A stretch of DNA of 64,000 bases from Rhyzopertha dominica (taxonomy: Eukaryota; Arthropoda; Insecta; Coleoptera; Bostrichidae): assembly GCA_025024175.1 (NCBI GenBank), contig QCXZ01000138.1, forward strand, positions 2,170,002-2,234,001. Reading direction: 5' to 3'. Positions 1-12,400 of this stretch are shown here, one piece after another. Under the pieces are notes generated by a model. The model saw nothing but the letters and a program-made list of their open reading frames with translations, searched no databases and was not told where the DNA came from. The first letter of the stretch is position 1, and every line of letters starts with the position of its first letter. Made by a program: the position numbers and the translations under genes.

Positions 1-481
1 AGAGTACGTAAAGTTGGTACTTAGCTTCAAGCATTAAATTCATACTTAGTTAGAATGCTTAATGCTCCTAGAGTGTGGTGTTGAGAGCTTACAACACTGA
101 AGCCTCAGCTTACTGTGCCCCATTATCTCCTAATCCTAGGAGGTATCTTACTCTATTAATCCTTTATTCCCACTAAATTTTAGGATATAATCAATGGATT
201 AGCTATAGCAATTCTAGATAAGTGTTTTTTTAAACAGCAATGTCCCTTAAGCAGTCTAATTACTGTTCGTAAGAAAGACCTTTTTAATTATTGATGCAGT
301 TCTGTAACTTCTACTTAGGACGAAACTATCTGAACATAATCCTAATTGTCGGGGTCCGGGGATGTTGATGCAGTAAAGTTGACATTCTTTTCCCAACGGG
401 CAGACCAGTAGCGGCTCGTGAACCATTGCAAGGATGAGACTCAGTGATCAACTCCTTACATACTCGATCCTAGGAGAATGA
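1..481. other. No gene seen; left flank of the gypsy copy
   Basis: I see no coding region. A somewhat GC-richer patch around 345-480 looks repeat-derived, but I cannot assign a family. The gypsy LTR begins directly after it. Confidence 0.4.
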
Positions 482-863
482 TGTTGCGAATATAAACTCG
501 ATTTCTGACTTGACCCCTTTTATTGAAAACACTAGTGTCAAATAAGCTAAGTCTTAACCCAACCACTTCAAAACACTACTGATTTAACACCACTAATTCA
601 CTATACTGTACACACTTGCACTAAAAACACCAGTTCACTAAGGCTTTTGCTCGCTCGATAATAGCTATTCGAATTCAGAGCTCCGCGCCTCTTTCCGTCA
701 GGCTATTCATATCCCATCGAAATTCCAGCTTTGCGAAGCTAACACACTCTAGAGTCTCGACATTCTGCCATCTGTCTGTAGCTAGGATCACTAATTGCAA
801 TGTCCTATTACACCGCATTTACACGCCTGCGATCCCATTCACAGGTGGCGCTGATTCGCAACA
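482..863 (-). mobile_element. 3' LTR of a decayed gypsy-type retrotransposon (copy 1)
   Basis: On the minus strand this segment opens with TGTTGCG at 863 and closes with CGCAACA at 482, the usual TG...CA LTR ends. It matches the LTR at 44185-44618 along most of its length. Shared blocks include the opening TGTTGCG, the GATGCGGTGT-like block, CTGAATTCGAATA, the TTTAGTGCA / GCAGTATAGTG block and the AATAAAAGG.GTCAAGTCAGAAAT block near the end. The last block carries the LTR polyadenylation signal. A purine-rich tract (CAGGAGGGGGTAG) lies immediately upstream at 864-876 and serves as the polypurine tract. At 382 bp it is shorter than the 434-bp sister LTR. Confidence 0.85.
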
Positions 864-1560
864 CTACCCCCTCCTGAGAACTGATCGTTTCCGTTCCTCG
901 GGATCTCCTTGGTACTCGCTTAAACAATACCACCTCCATCTTTGACCCTGGGCTGCGCTGGATTGTGTAGCGAAAGTTCCTTCCTTCCTCGTGGGTTGTA
1001 AGGCCACGCCAGATCTCCTTCAACTGCCTGTGAGTTACTGTTCCTCCATAGCGAGCTTTCACACGATCGTTGGTGGTAATGTATCCTAATTGAGATCCTC
1101 CCATGTTATATTGCGTCGTCCTTTCCCTAAATCGTGTAGATGTGCCCTTCGTGGCTGCGCAGGTTGCACACTTACAGCACCATTTCTCTACATCTGCGAC
1201 AAGCCACCTAGCAGAAACAGGTGGGCACTCGATGCTTCTCCACCTACCTCTTCCAAAACCCATGGTACATACTCCTTAAGTACTCTACCAACAACGTGAT
1301 AAGATGCCTCCCATCGGTGCTCTCCCAAGCTCTCTTCAGTAGGCCGTTCTCTACCAGCAAAGATTCCCACTAGGCCCACATCGCCTTTTGTGTTGGACTA
1401 TCCAAGAACACTTCATATCATCCAGGTCGTGGTCTTTTGTCTTCCTTGCATGTAAGAATAGGACCAATATCACTATCTCCTAGCTGGGCCTTCCGGAGGT
1501 TTTCGACAGTCCATTTTTCGCTCTTCCTAGTGGTGACTCTCCTTTCACTGGCCGCGCCCT
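864..1560 (-). pseudogene. Gypsy pol remnant: integrase N-terminal region fused by deletion to the pol C-terminus
   Basis: Read on the minus strand, fragments in several frames resemble the region upstream of gypsy integrases (a WTVENLRKAQL-like stretch around 1500). The integrase zinc-binding end follows (VEKWCCKCATCAATKG around 1190), and then the pol C-terminal tail (YTIQRSPGSKMEV around 950). The catalytic integrase core between them is missing, so the two parts are joined by an internal deletion. Frameshifts and stops rule out function. The polypurine tract and LTR follow directly. Family assignment rests on motif recognition and on the LTR match to copy 2. Confidence 0.75.
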
Positions 1561-1629
1561 TGCGTCGTTCCGTCCGTTTAAATTCTCCCCATGGACTTCT
1601 AGAGACAGAGTCCGTGTCTTTATGATGCC

Positions 1630-2549
1630 TACTTTGAGATCATTCCGTTGCTCTTGATTTCTGAAGGCAACTTAAAGCACCTTTGTGCAGTTGTTCTTGA
1701 AGTGATCGGGTTTCCCGCAGTGGTAGCGGGTTTTACGACCGTCAACCTTAAGTGCGTCTACACAAACTGCTTCATCGGATCGCTTTCCTCGACACATTTC
1801 TTGTAGTGACCCCAGTTGACCACTGAAGCCTTGTATGCTGCATCGATTTCTAAAGCCTCTCCTAGGGCCTCCCTCGCAGAAGAGTAGGCGATCAGCAGCA
1901 GCGCATTTCTCACGGTGTCGCCCCTGACGCTATCAATGAAATATTGCGTTGCCATCTCCTCCAGAAGTTCAGGTGGAGCTGTTGGATATGCCTTGAACAT
2001 CAGTCTTCTGCTGCAAAATCCTGTAGTTGTACGCGAAACAGCTGCTGCAAGTCTTGCTCTCCAAACTGAAGTTGTAGCGCTGCAGATAGCTTATGGTAAT
2101 CCTCCCTGTCGGCCACAGGTAACGTGCGAAGCAAATCCAGTACAGGTCCGAGCAGCGCAATCATCAGAGCCATAACTTTGTCGTGATCGTTCCAGCTGCT
2201 CGAACTGCATCTTGGTGGTTTCACTGCTTCTCGACAAGATCGACCATTCCTCTGACATCATCGACTCTTTCTTTAACATGAACTATTTTTTCTTCAATTA
2301 TACTTTGATTTTCATTAATTTCCTCTATTTCGCTTTCCAGCTGCTGTTGTATAGCGTCTATTATTCCATTATTGCTGGTCTCCTCTTGGGCTGTTCTCAT
2401 TTCCTGTCTCCATTTTTTCCTTAGTTGGTTTGAATTTGGTCTTTATTTCTTCCCGGTTCTTTTTTTCATTTCATCCTGTCCTGTTTTCATTTATTCTTGA
2501 CTTTTTTTCATTTCTTGCATGAGCTGCATTATTGTAGTTGTGCATCCAT
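1630..2549 (-). pseudogene. Gypsy gag remnant (copy 1)
   Basis: The minus strand shows a broken gag. It opens at an ATG near 2549 (MDAQLQ) and runs through a lysine/glutamate-rich coiled-coil stretch with frameshifts. A capsid-like part follows (DREDYHKLSAALQLQFGEQ around 2060-2120; DTVRNALLLIAYSSAREALG around 1850-1920). It ends in a zinc knuckle near 1690-1725 that reads RYHCGKPDHFKNNC. The first cysteine of the CCHC box is replaced by arginine (CGC for TGC). Protease, reverse transcriptase and RNase H are absent; the pol tail follows almost at once. The same start (MNAQLQQLM) is seen in copy 2 at about 44815. Confidence 0.75.
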
Positions 2550-3204
2550 GTTGATAGATCATTTATAACAACAGTACTTATAGATCTTATTAATAGCTTA
2601 GAAATACACAGAAAATCCCAGAATGAAAATGAAAAATACTTGTTGTGGCAGATTAGGCGTAAAGAAGGTTGTTTCTTTACAATTTTTACTTTTACAAGAA
2701 AGGTAAGGTAGAGTAGCAAAATTTTGCGGGTGACAGTTTTTGGGCCACATGCCTATATCCATTACACACGAGATATTAGTTGTTTTTACTGTACCTGACG
2801 TTGTGGATGTTGCTAGTGGTGCTGATGAAAGTGATGATATTGAAAACACTAAATCGTTGCAGCATTTTCTATGTTTATATCCCGTCTTGGTTGGAACTTT
2901 ACGTTTTTATGTACAGAGTGAAATTTTTTGGGGCCTAGGTAAAAATTTGCTGCATTGCTTTGTCTTCTTCATCACTTACTGTCTCTAAAGCTTTGGAAGA
3001 CGTGTTTTGTCGTGAACAAGAAAAAAACAATTTTTGCAAACTAAAAATTTGATGCATAATTCTCTATAAGAAGTCAGACGTTATACGATCTTTTTTAACT
3101 GGATTTTTGTACAAAACCTTCGATAAACGATAGCTGCTCAAGGAATCCCGAAAAAATTAAGAATATCGGGCTAGGTATTTAAAATAAATCCAACAACTCG
3201 GGTC
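2550..3204. other. No gene supported
   Basis: Overlapping open frames of 80-84 codons occur on both strands, but none shows a recognisable family. A minus-strand stretch near 2745-2765 reads DIGMWP, faintly like hAT-type transposase leaders. That is too little to call. Confidence 0.3.
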
Positions 3205-3392
3205 AAAAGACGTACTCATAGTGTTTCTGGATGAAGCCTGGTACGACACGCATGACATGCCGTTTAAAAAGGGTGGACCAATAAAACTTCAAAATGTGTT
3301 CTTGATGCACCGGCATCCCGAGGAAGGTGCATTATAATAATACATGCAGGATCTCAAGAAGGTTGAGTGGAATAGACTCTTTTCCTGTCTTT
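3205..3392 (+). pseudogene. DDE transposase fragment (IS630/Tc1-like superfamily)
   Basis: Two adjacent frames carry consecutive parts of a DDE-type catalytic domain. First comes VFLDEAWYDTHD (around 3216-3252), where D would be the first catalytic aspartate. After a frameshift comes KCVLDAPASRGRCIIIIHAG (around 3292-3351). In insect transposases of this type the same two blocks follow each other with a tryptophan-containing stretch between. Stops and the frameshift show it is dead. No ends were found, so the element size is unknown. Confidence 0.55.
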
Positions 3393-4482
3393 AAAAATTT
3401 TTATATGGTAAAGTAAAATCAAAATCTTAGCAATAGCCTTTATTAAAGTATAATCGCATGATTTACTAAAAACAGTCAAGTTAAAAACGGTGAAAAGTAT
3501 ACTTCAACTTGTAATTGTCAATATATTGTAAAAATATTCTCACAATCCTCGGTCTTAGGTTCTGCGCCGTTGTGCTAAAAATTACCTGTATCAAAGAACT
3601 AGGGGCGAAGGCAGGAGAGATACTATTTAGATTCTAAGCAAGTATATTTATTAACACAGAGATCTGTAATAAAGGGAACATATAACACAAAATAGATATT
3701 AATAATTGCAGCACACAGAAATATATTAGAATGACAAATAATATTTTGCCCTGTTACATTGTGTTAGGAGGGCTAGCTCCTGCTAGAGGGACAACGTTTT
3801 ACATTATGCAGTACTGTAAGTTCTTCCCCAGTTATTCAGGATTGATTTATCCGCGTATTTATACCAAACTAGTTAATACATCGTAATGCTTCGCAGCATT
3901 ATACGTTCTATTCTAGAATGTGGAATCATATAGTTTAATGAATTTAGAATAAATTCAATATTTGACAATATGTCGCAGTTGTAGTAGTTGCAAAAATACC
4001 AAAAATGACACACAAAAAGCCCAGTTAATATATTGCCGTTTTATATTACTGTTGAGTATGGAACCAGCGTTTCACCAGCTTAAAATATTGCCGATAGATT
4101 TCACTGGTAGTCTTACCAGGGTTCAAACGGCGCGCACATTGAAGTACGTAGCACAGTTTTTTGCTGCATTTTTTTTTTTAAGGAAAAGCCTAAAACCCAA
4201 TGCCAATATCGATTGATCGGTCGACGGACTTTTGCTGTTAACATGATAAGCTTAAGCTGCGGATAAAAATACTTACACGAAAAGTGATAATTAACTGTAG
4301 TTAAAATATGTAGGCAATGAAGTGATTGCAGTAATGCTATAAGGATTATCAAGAAAGCAGTATGTGGATGTAAGTCATTTTAGAAATTAAAATTATAGTG
4401 TGTACATCCAAGCTGGTCACTAGAAGTAGAAGATGTATCAATTTATTTCACTCAAACCGTAAACATTGTTCATTTATTAAAA
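3393..4482. other. No gene seen
   Basis: AT-rich, with short homopolymer runs and open frames up to 84 codons that resemble no known family. Nothing supports expression. Confidence 0.4.
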
Positions 4483-4790
4483 TGCATGTCTATGCTGTGC
4501 TGTCGACACCTCAACCAACTGCAGACAGTACTATTTCGCTGTAATTACAGCTCATTAGTGCAGTTTAGGTCTAGTGTAGACAACACGGCATAGAACTGGT
4601 TTTGCTTATATACCAAAAAAGTGCCGTGGGGGCCTGCTGTCAAATTGAAGTATGCAGTTGCATGCCAATTTGTCAGGCTACAGGTCACTTCCTTTAGGAA
4701 GTAGTAACCGTTAAGGCAGCTAGGTGGCTTTGTCATCATGTCAGTGTAATGCTGACAGATGGCATTGCCATCCTAAATTCTGACTTTCAT
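4483..4790 (-). repeat. Foldback/MITE-like repeat, copy A (truncated)
   Basis: This segment matches the reverse complement of 30119-30446 over several hundred bases. Shared blocks include CACCTCAACCAACTGCAG, AGCTCATTAGTGCAGTTTAG and CTGACAGATGGCATTGCCAT, the last carrying a palindromic core (GATGGCATTGCCATC). Copy B continues into a mirrored arm; this copy stops soon after the palindrome, so one arm is missing. Strand is given relative to copy B as plus. Confidence 0.7.
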
Positions 4791-6450
4791 TGTTCATTTA
4801 TCTTTAGATATCATTTCAAAGAGCATACACGTCCATAATTCGTCTGGCATCTAACCCGATTCAAACGAAAATATAATAATAATAATAATGAAAATCAACA
4901 TAAGTGCATGTTTAGAACATTTATGTGTTTTAGACTGCTAACCGTCCATTTATATTTTTAATTTGTCACTGTACCTAATGTTGTTATGGATAACGAGCAG
5001 GGAGGACAAGATGAAGTTTCTGTAAAGCGAATGCAGAAGCTTTCTCCTCTTCAGCCTACACGTGTGTGATCCAGCGTTGTCCTAAAGTTGATATCTGTAA
5101 ATATTTGGATCACCGGCGTCCTCTGTTAAAATAACAAATGAATTTTTGTTATTGAGCCAATGAACAAAAATTTAGATGTAGGTTAATTCAATTTGTATCT
5201 CTGTCACCATCGATTGTTAATTAATTAGGAGAATTAATAATTGTAGTTAATAAATGAACAATAAACTAGTATTTTTTAAATTATAATGTTAGCTGTTTCT
5301 AAATCTAGCCAGCACTTTTTGGAAGGAAGTCTTCTTTAACGAAAATGTGCAGAATACAAGTTGCAATTTTATGAAAAATTGGAAATAAATGGAATTTTAT
5401 TCTACATATAATAATTAAAACATTTTATTTTAAAAATTATTCATGTTTGAATTTGTTTAGATGGTATGCCTAATATCATGGCAACCTCTGGTGAAAAAAA
5501 TAAATAATCATGTACAGTACTTTCTTTTGTCTTTCTCCAGAGATAATCCTAGATTTTCTTAAACATTGCAAAAGTCATATTTTTAACAAAATGGCAGATA
5601 ACATCAAGACAGCTCTGGATGTGCAATACGTAAATTAATAAGGTCTCGTTCAATTTCAATAAGGTAAGAAAAAAGTTTGCCAGGTTTGAAAATGTTTTCA
5701 GACAACGTTGCTCTACCATCTGGAAAAGTTTGATAGAGAAACACTTTTATCGTATTTTGAATGTCAGACAGGTACTTATATCTATAATGCATTGGGATTT
5801 TATAGCTCACTATGTGTAATTGTGTAAATAGTCAAAATAAGTTTATTGTGCCAACTGCAACTGAGCCATTAAACTACCCTATATATATTCAGCATTGCAC
5901 ATAATTTAAGCTTTGAAATCCACAAACGTTTAATCTAAAGGCTTAAAGGCTTATCGTATCGTTAAGAAAATAGAGAATTTAGGAATCGGCTATGGATGAA
6001 TGTATGCAACAAGAGGTAATTCTAACAGAAGGTCACAAAAGTATTCTATAAGCTAACGATTTGAGCTATCATTAAATAAAAGCAACCAAGAACGCAAGGC
6101 AGGTGAGGAAAGGTCAGGTGTCTATAAGTACTTAATTAGGAGAAGAAATAAGTTAATTTAATCAGCAATAAATTACTGTTTACTTGATTTACACAATGAT
6201 GACCCTAAAAAATCTGTTAGTCGATCACTTCACCCATCCAGCCAGTTGTAGAATGGGATGTTATTGACTGCAAGCACAAATAAGTAAGTAAACACAAAAA
6301 GATTTTTTTTCCTTTTTTTCAAGTTCGAACCAGGCATTGCAATGGAGATCATAGGGAATGGAAAATAAGACGTTTTATTCTTTATTACAAAATACATGGT
6401 TACAAACAGATAATTACTATGACTAAAAGACAAAGTTTGATAGCCTCTAA
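4791..6450. other. Spacer downstream of tetraspanin 1; no gene supported
   Basis: Includes an (AAT)n run near 4875-4890. A minus-strand open frame of 68 codons at 5604-5810 contains FPDGRATLSENIFKPGKLFSYL. It is protein-like, but I do not recognise it and it has no context. Confidence 0.35.
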
Positions 6451-6453
6451 CAC

Positions 6454-6459
6454 TTTATT
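6454..6459 (-). terminator. Likely polyadenylation signal of tetraspanin 1
   Basis: AATAAA on the minus strand, 21 bases past the TAA stop. Further AATAAA-like copies lie around 6373-6385. Confidence 0.5.
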
Positions 6460-6480
6460 ATAAAGTTTCACCGCAAACGT

Positions 6481-9400
6481 TTAATACCTACCCCTTCGGC
6501 TTTCATTACGTATGGAACTCGCTAAACATAATGCAAATATTGCACTGATAAACTAAAAAGAAGGAACAACATAAATATGGTTGTAAATTAACAAAGACAC
6601 CAAATACGAACCTCGACTATTACTGTCCCGAGCAAGACACAGCCAATTATTTTAGCGATGGATTCCAAATATTCAGAAAATTTCTCAGCGCACCCTTCAT
6701 TATACCGATCTTTGCAAGTAACACTCGTGCTACTACTGGGAGAATAGTTGGCACAACAACTACTAGGTGGTGGTTCCGTGTAATCACTTGGTCCCGACGA
6801 TCCACAACATTTTAACTGCAATAAAAAAAAATACATATTCATATTGACTTCGAATTTATTTATGAAGCAGAAAAACTGGAATCGCACTGTATTCCTTATT
6901 TTTTTCTTTTTTTGAACAGAAAAGTTACAAACAATGTATCTCGATGATGTTCCGATCAAAATAATTTAGAAATGCTAATGCTAGGCACTGACTTTGACCA
7001 TAATTGTGTTCATGTCCTATGTATTCAACAGTATAGTCCAAGAATTTTTATTTACTTATTATAGGCAGTTAAATTTTGGTTTAGTTTTAGGGTTTTTAGG
7101 TAATCGACTTCTCAATATTTTGTACAAAATCGCGTTGTATTTGTACCTCGCTTGTTTTATCGGTCAAGCTAATACTACTAGCACAATTTGTTCTTGTATA
7201 TCTTTCAGGGCTTGGTATAAGTTCTTAAAAATTAAATACAAAGCGGACAAATTTTTGCCCACAGCAAGCTTAGACTGCCTGGTATTCCTTTGAAGGTACT
7301 TTTGTTTTTGCCTAATCGCCTACTCCAGTACATGTTGTCTCCATTCCTCACTATTTAAGTTGGTAATTATTGGCTAAGTTGAGATCACACTCTACGTAGA
7401 ACTCTTTTTACAGTCAGCATCTGTCACTAACGTGTCTATTAATTTAGGAAAGCGTAATCAGCAAGAGAATCCTCGTTATCTTCAAAGTAAGTTGCTCAGC
7501 TTAGCGTCAGTATACGTTTTTTCTACAATAAACTTATTCACTGTTTTGAAGTCACCGCCAGTGATCATCACTCCTCTTCATCAGAAAATGTACGATTGCG
7601 CAACTGAACACTTCGCGGAAAAAGTNCGTGAATAAACATGTGCTCACGCCTTATCACAAATCTATAATATATCTCTTTAAGCCTGCATTTGATTTAATGC
7701 TTACCATTTAGATATTTGTCCGGCAGGCACTGGCATGTTCATGGCAAAGCGTATGCATCTATCAATAATAAAATCCAAACTGTTGTATTTTCTGATATAA
7801 CAACTTATACCTTAGAATCACCTTTGTAAAGGCGATAGATGTTTATTCATATCTACGATGGTAGATCATTATTTATCATTAGTAGGCGGTGACTAACAGT
7901 GAATATCTTTGACATACTAAAAGCTTATTTATTTGTTGTGACACTTGTTGTCATTTGTTGTTTGTTAAAATAATTTAGAATTGACGCGAATGTGTTTGAG
8001 TAATTTTTGAAGTATTTTCAAAAGAAAAGGTTGTCTCCAAAAGAAATTCATGAAGATATGGTATTAGATCACAGTGCTCCTTCTTACCAAGTGGTAAAAA
8101 ATTTGACTCAAGAATTTAAATTGGGAAGCCAAACGTGTGAACATGCAAAGGGTGCCGAACGACTTTTTGTATGGCGTAATAGAAATAGAAATAATAGAAA
8201 TTTTAGGTCTTAAAAAGTTATCTGCGCACTAGGTCCCTAGAATGTTGACGCCTGATCAGAAACGTTCGAGAGTCCTGCATTCTGAAGCCAGTCTGGCAAA
8301 GTTTTCAGCAGACCCGGATGAGTTTCTCTCTCGATTTGTAACTGTTGATAAAACATGGGTCCACCACTTTGACCCAGAGTCAAAACAACAGAGTATGGAG
8401 TGGCATCACAAAGGTTCTCCCCCACCACCCAAATTTCGAGCTGTGCACTCTGACGGTAAAATTACAGGCACAATTTTTTGGGATGCGGACGGAATTTTAA
8501 TGGTTGATTTTTTGGAACGTGGACGCACAATAACAGGTATTTACTATGCCAAATTGCACGAGCGCATCAAAGAAAAAAAAACGGGCAAAATCGAGGAAAG
8601 GATAACGCTCCTGTAGTGAATGCTATTGACACCCTGCGCATTCACCAGACCTAGCTCCCAGCGATTACTTCTTGTTTCCGAAATTGAAAGAATAACTAAG
8701 TGGGACCAGATATGACGATGGTTATCAAGTGATGACAGCAGTAAACGACTGGTTAGAGGACCAACCACAAGAGGAATCAGAGCATTGGAACATCGTTGGA
8801 GCAAATTCTGTGTCTTTCTATGTCAGGGACCGTAATTAATAATCTTCCTCCGTAGTTTTTCTCTCCCATTTTCCACTAAAGACATTTCTTCTTCTGTTAG
8901 GTCTCTTCAGTCCCACTAGAATCTAGGTTTTGGTCTCCTGCTTAGAAATACTATCTCCATCCAGTAATTATTACTTCTTCTTCTGCTAGAGTAATTGTAC
9001 TTTTTCTTTCCTCCTAAATTTCTTTGCTTTTTATTGCACCTAACTCAGTTTCTATGATGACATCATGATCAAAATTCTCACCGTCACTTTCTTCAAGAAC
9101 CATAGTTACTTATGGTACTTAACATTTGCAAATTTATATTTCAGATCACTTATGTTAGCAGTACAACCTTCATAAGAATTCTGTTTTGAATAATAAAGTA
9201 CAGGTACACTGTTCGTTATATGCACTGACTGACTGCTACATTCGATGAATCAAAATTGCTTTAAATGAGTAATTCAAATGCCGTATAGCTGCAACACCTC
9301 CGTGCGTGCTATGAAATACCATAAGAATTAACATTTTCCACGTGGAAGGATGTTTTAAACCAAACTGGTGCTATGAAAGTGTGGAAGCTTCCACAACTAT

Positions 9401-12400
9401 TTGGTTCTCTTACTATGTACGGAATATTATTTACATATGACAGCAGTAATAAGTAATAATTCGTTACTATTCAAATTCCAGACCGCAGCCCCAAACATTC
9501 ACCACTTGTTTCAGATCCATAGCTTACCTGATGTTGAATGTTATCCATCACTTCCTGAGCTACCGTATCATTATTCTCGTACCGTCTCACAAAATCTTTA
9601 AGTGCGCTTTTAACAGCTGTCGCAATTCCATCTGTTCCATCAGAATCGCTAACCTTGATGAATGCGTACGCTCCAATAGCGACTTTCAATATAAACAGAC
9701 TCAGCAGGATTATTGCAAACTACGAGTAAAAAAGGTGTTATAAAGTGCCCCTATTCGCTACATTCAAAATGTATCCTTACCAAAGTTAACATACAGGTTC
9801 CTTCCCGAATGGCCCCACAACATCCTAGGAACGCGGTTATGAATACAATGGAGCCGACTACTATCGTAAGGATGGGCACAGCTTGTAAGGCTTTGAAGTC
9901 ATCGGGTACGGCATCTTTGAATCCTTCGTAGCTGATTTGGTACAGGATACCAACCACAAGAAGTGCCAATCCGCTTAACTGAAAATTTCAATGTTAGTAC
10001 TGCCTCAAGTGCACCACCTCCCACATCGCTTTCACAACTTTTATAGTTTCATAACTTTATAGATATATGTGTAGGTACTCGAATAAACTATTTATAATAA
10101 ACTATTTTACAAGGGTCAGGTTACTTACTTTTGAGTTCAAATCTGAGTATTTATGTTTAAACTCGAAATTTAGTGTTTAAACATGGACTTAGTCGATTCG
10201 TCTTCAATAAATGGTGTATAAAACTTACGGCATGATCTAAAACGTATGTGCAGAATGGTCCAAATATCGAGCTCTTCCAATTGACAACTTTACGTACATA
10301 CNAATTCAGAGCATAATATAAAAGTTTATAACTCCCAAAGAGTACTCGATAAAGCAATATAGCATATTTATACGGTGTGTTCGAGTACCAAACCAAACCT
10401 GTATTTTTTAAATAGAACCTCCAACCATCTATGGGTGGTTAGGTTCACGCGATGTTCCGACATGAAAAGGACGCGCTCTATGCTTGCATTAAAATGTTAT
10501 TTATATTAAAAATAAACAGTGAAAGCCGGTGTATCTTGTAAATATTGTCTGACTGTGTTGTCGTGAGCAGGTGTTTTGTTTTGTACGTGATTGTGATTGA
10601 CCGATGCGCCTCGATGTAAATAGATGTGTGATAAGAACGCACCGGACGGGACAAAGTTCCCCAAGGAATTAGAGCCAGATAAGAAAACAGTTAAATCGTT
10701 GACTAAAATAATAATTATTACTCATGTTGCATGCGCATGATCAGTAATAGTCTGTTTCCTGTATAACTAAATCAGCATTATGTATAAAATATACATGGCT
10801 AAGTTTACCCTAAGCTGGTGCCATAGGACGCTTCCATAGGTATAAACCGCCCTTGGCTCAGCTTAAAAGGGCCTTGAAAATGAACATAAACAGACCTCGG
10901 AATACGTCGGTAGTGAGAAGGAATACATTACAACGAAATTTAACCTTTCACCCCAGAGTGACAGTAGAATCGGAATTATTAAAAATAGGTCAGCTGCATC
11001 ATAAACTGTTACAGTACATTCCAAATGAGAGGGAACCGAATATTCATGCATTCCATATAGGTACCTGCCCTCTTCGTATCGGGGACATACTATGTAAACA
11101 AAAGGCCTTTCATAGTTTCTTATTACTTTGTACATATATTTTCCCGTTGAAGGGAGTGAAGCGCCGTTATAATAAAAAATAAAACCATAAGATTCAGGAA
11201 GTCAAAAATATATGTAAACACCAACACCCAAACCGTAGTATTAACAACTAGAACAATCAACTAACCAACAAATAACAAATGCAAGCCTCGTCTTTTTAGA
11301 CGTCCTTCCAGTAAAAAGAAGAGAAAAAGAATGCTGTACAACTACAAGAACTTAACGAAATCGAACCATATTAAACGTTTTCGTCTTAAACAATTATACT
11401 GAACTGTAGAATTTTCGTTAATAATGTGTTCTAGTGTTGCATTCTTTTGTTTGTGTTGCGGCTATTATTGTAGTAGTAGTAGTAGTTACAGTGAAGTAAT
11501 TCCGTGTATCTAGTCAAGTTTATACAAGAAGTTACAGTTGTGGTACAGAAACCACCTACGGAGCACATTGGCTCATGAAATAGGTATATGGGAGAACGTT
11601 ATCCAGCAATAACACAATGAAAATCAGTATATCACACCAGGCAAACATGTGGAAGTTGAGAAGCAGATTGGAAGCAACTTCCCAAGGTCTACGGCCAAAA
11701 TACAACCCAAAAGAATCCCAGTACAGTTGGAGAGAAGAAATCTTATCGCCAACACCAGAAAGAAGGAGAAAAGATAAGCACTATGATAGGGCGATAATTT
11801 TGTCTAGAGACCAGGAAGCTCACTGCCGTAAGGAATCTCTAATATACAAACATATGTACACAGACAAGATCGATCCAATCGAACATCACCCCATCTGGAG
11901 CTCCAGCAAACAATCTGACAAATATACATGAAAGCACACAAGTAAACGCCAACATCATCATAAAATAGCGATCTAAACAAGATACAGAAATCGAACAGCT
12001 ACATGAAATTCTAAGACGTTAATTCACAATGTGTCTTAGTAGTATGTATAATGTTTGCCGTACTATTATTATTATTATTACTGTCCCTATAGTAGTTGCA
12101 TATATCTAGTTAGGTGTATACAAGAAACTACACAATCGTGGTACATAAAATCCTGGAAGACAGAAACAGTATGCGCAGAGTGGTGTACATGTCCCAACTG
12201 ACAGAAGAGCGAACGCAGTTACTTAGGCAAATAATCCAAGAAATAAAAAAAAAACGACAATTTAAGGCAAAAATATCCTTCAACATACCACCAGTGCGGC
12301 AGCAGCCAAATGAAATAAACACATGCGTGATGAAATACTAGGGACACATCTAAAGGAGAGAGGCAGCCCACATATAAGGGAAACTTGGGAACTAAGCAAA

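Noticed and set aside
2598..2849. Minus-strand DIGMWP-like motif suggesting an hAT transposase leader
   Set aside because: A six-residue resemblance only; no flanking zinc-finger or dimerisation region could be read.
5604..5810. Minus-strand frame with FPDGRATLSENIFKPGK
   Set aside because: Protein-like, but no family recognised and no splice or promoter context; not strong enough to call a gene.
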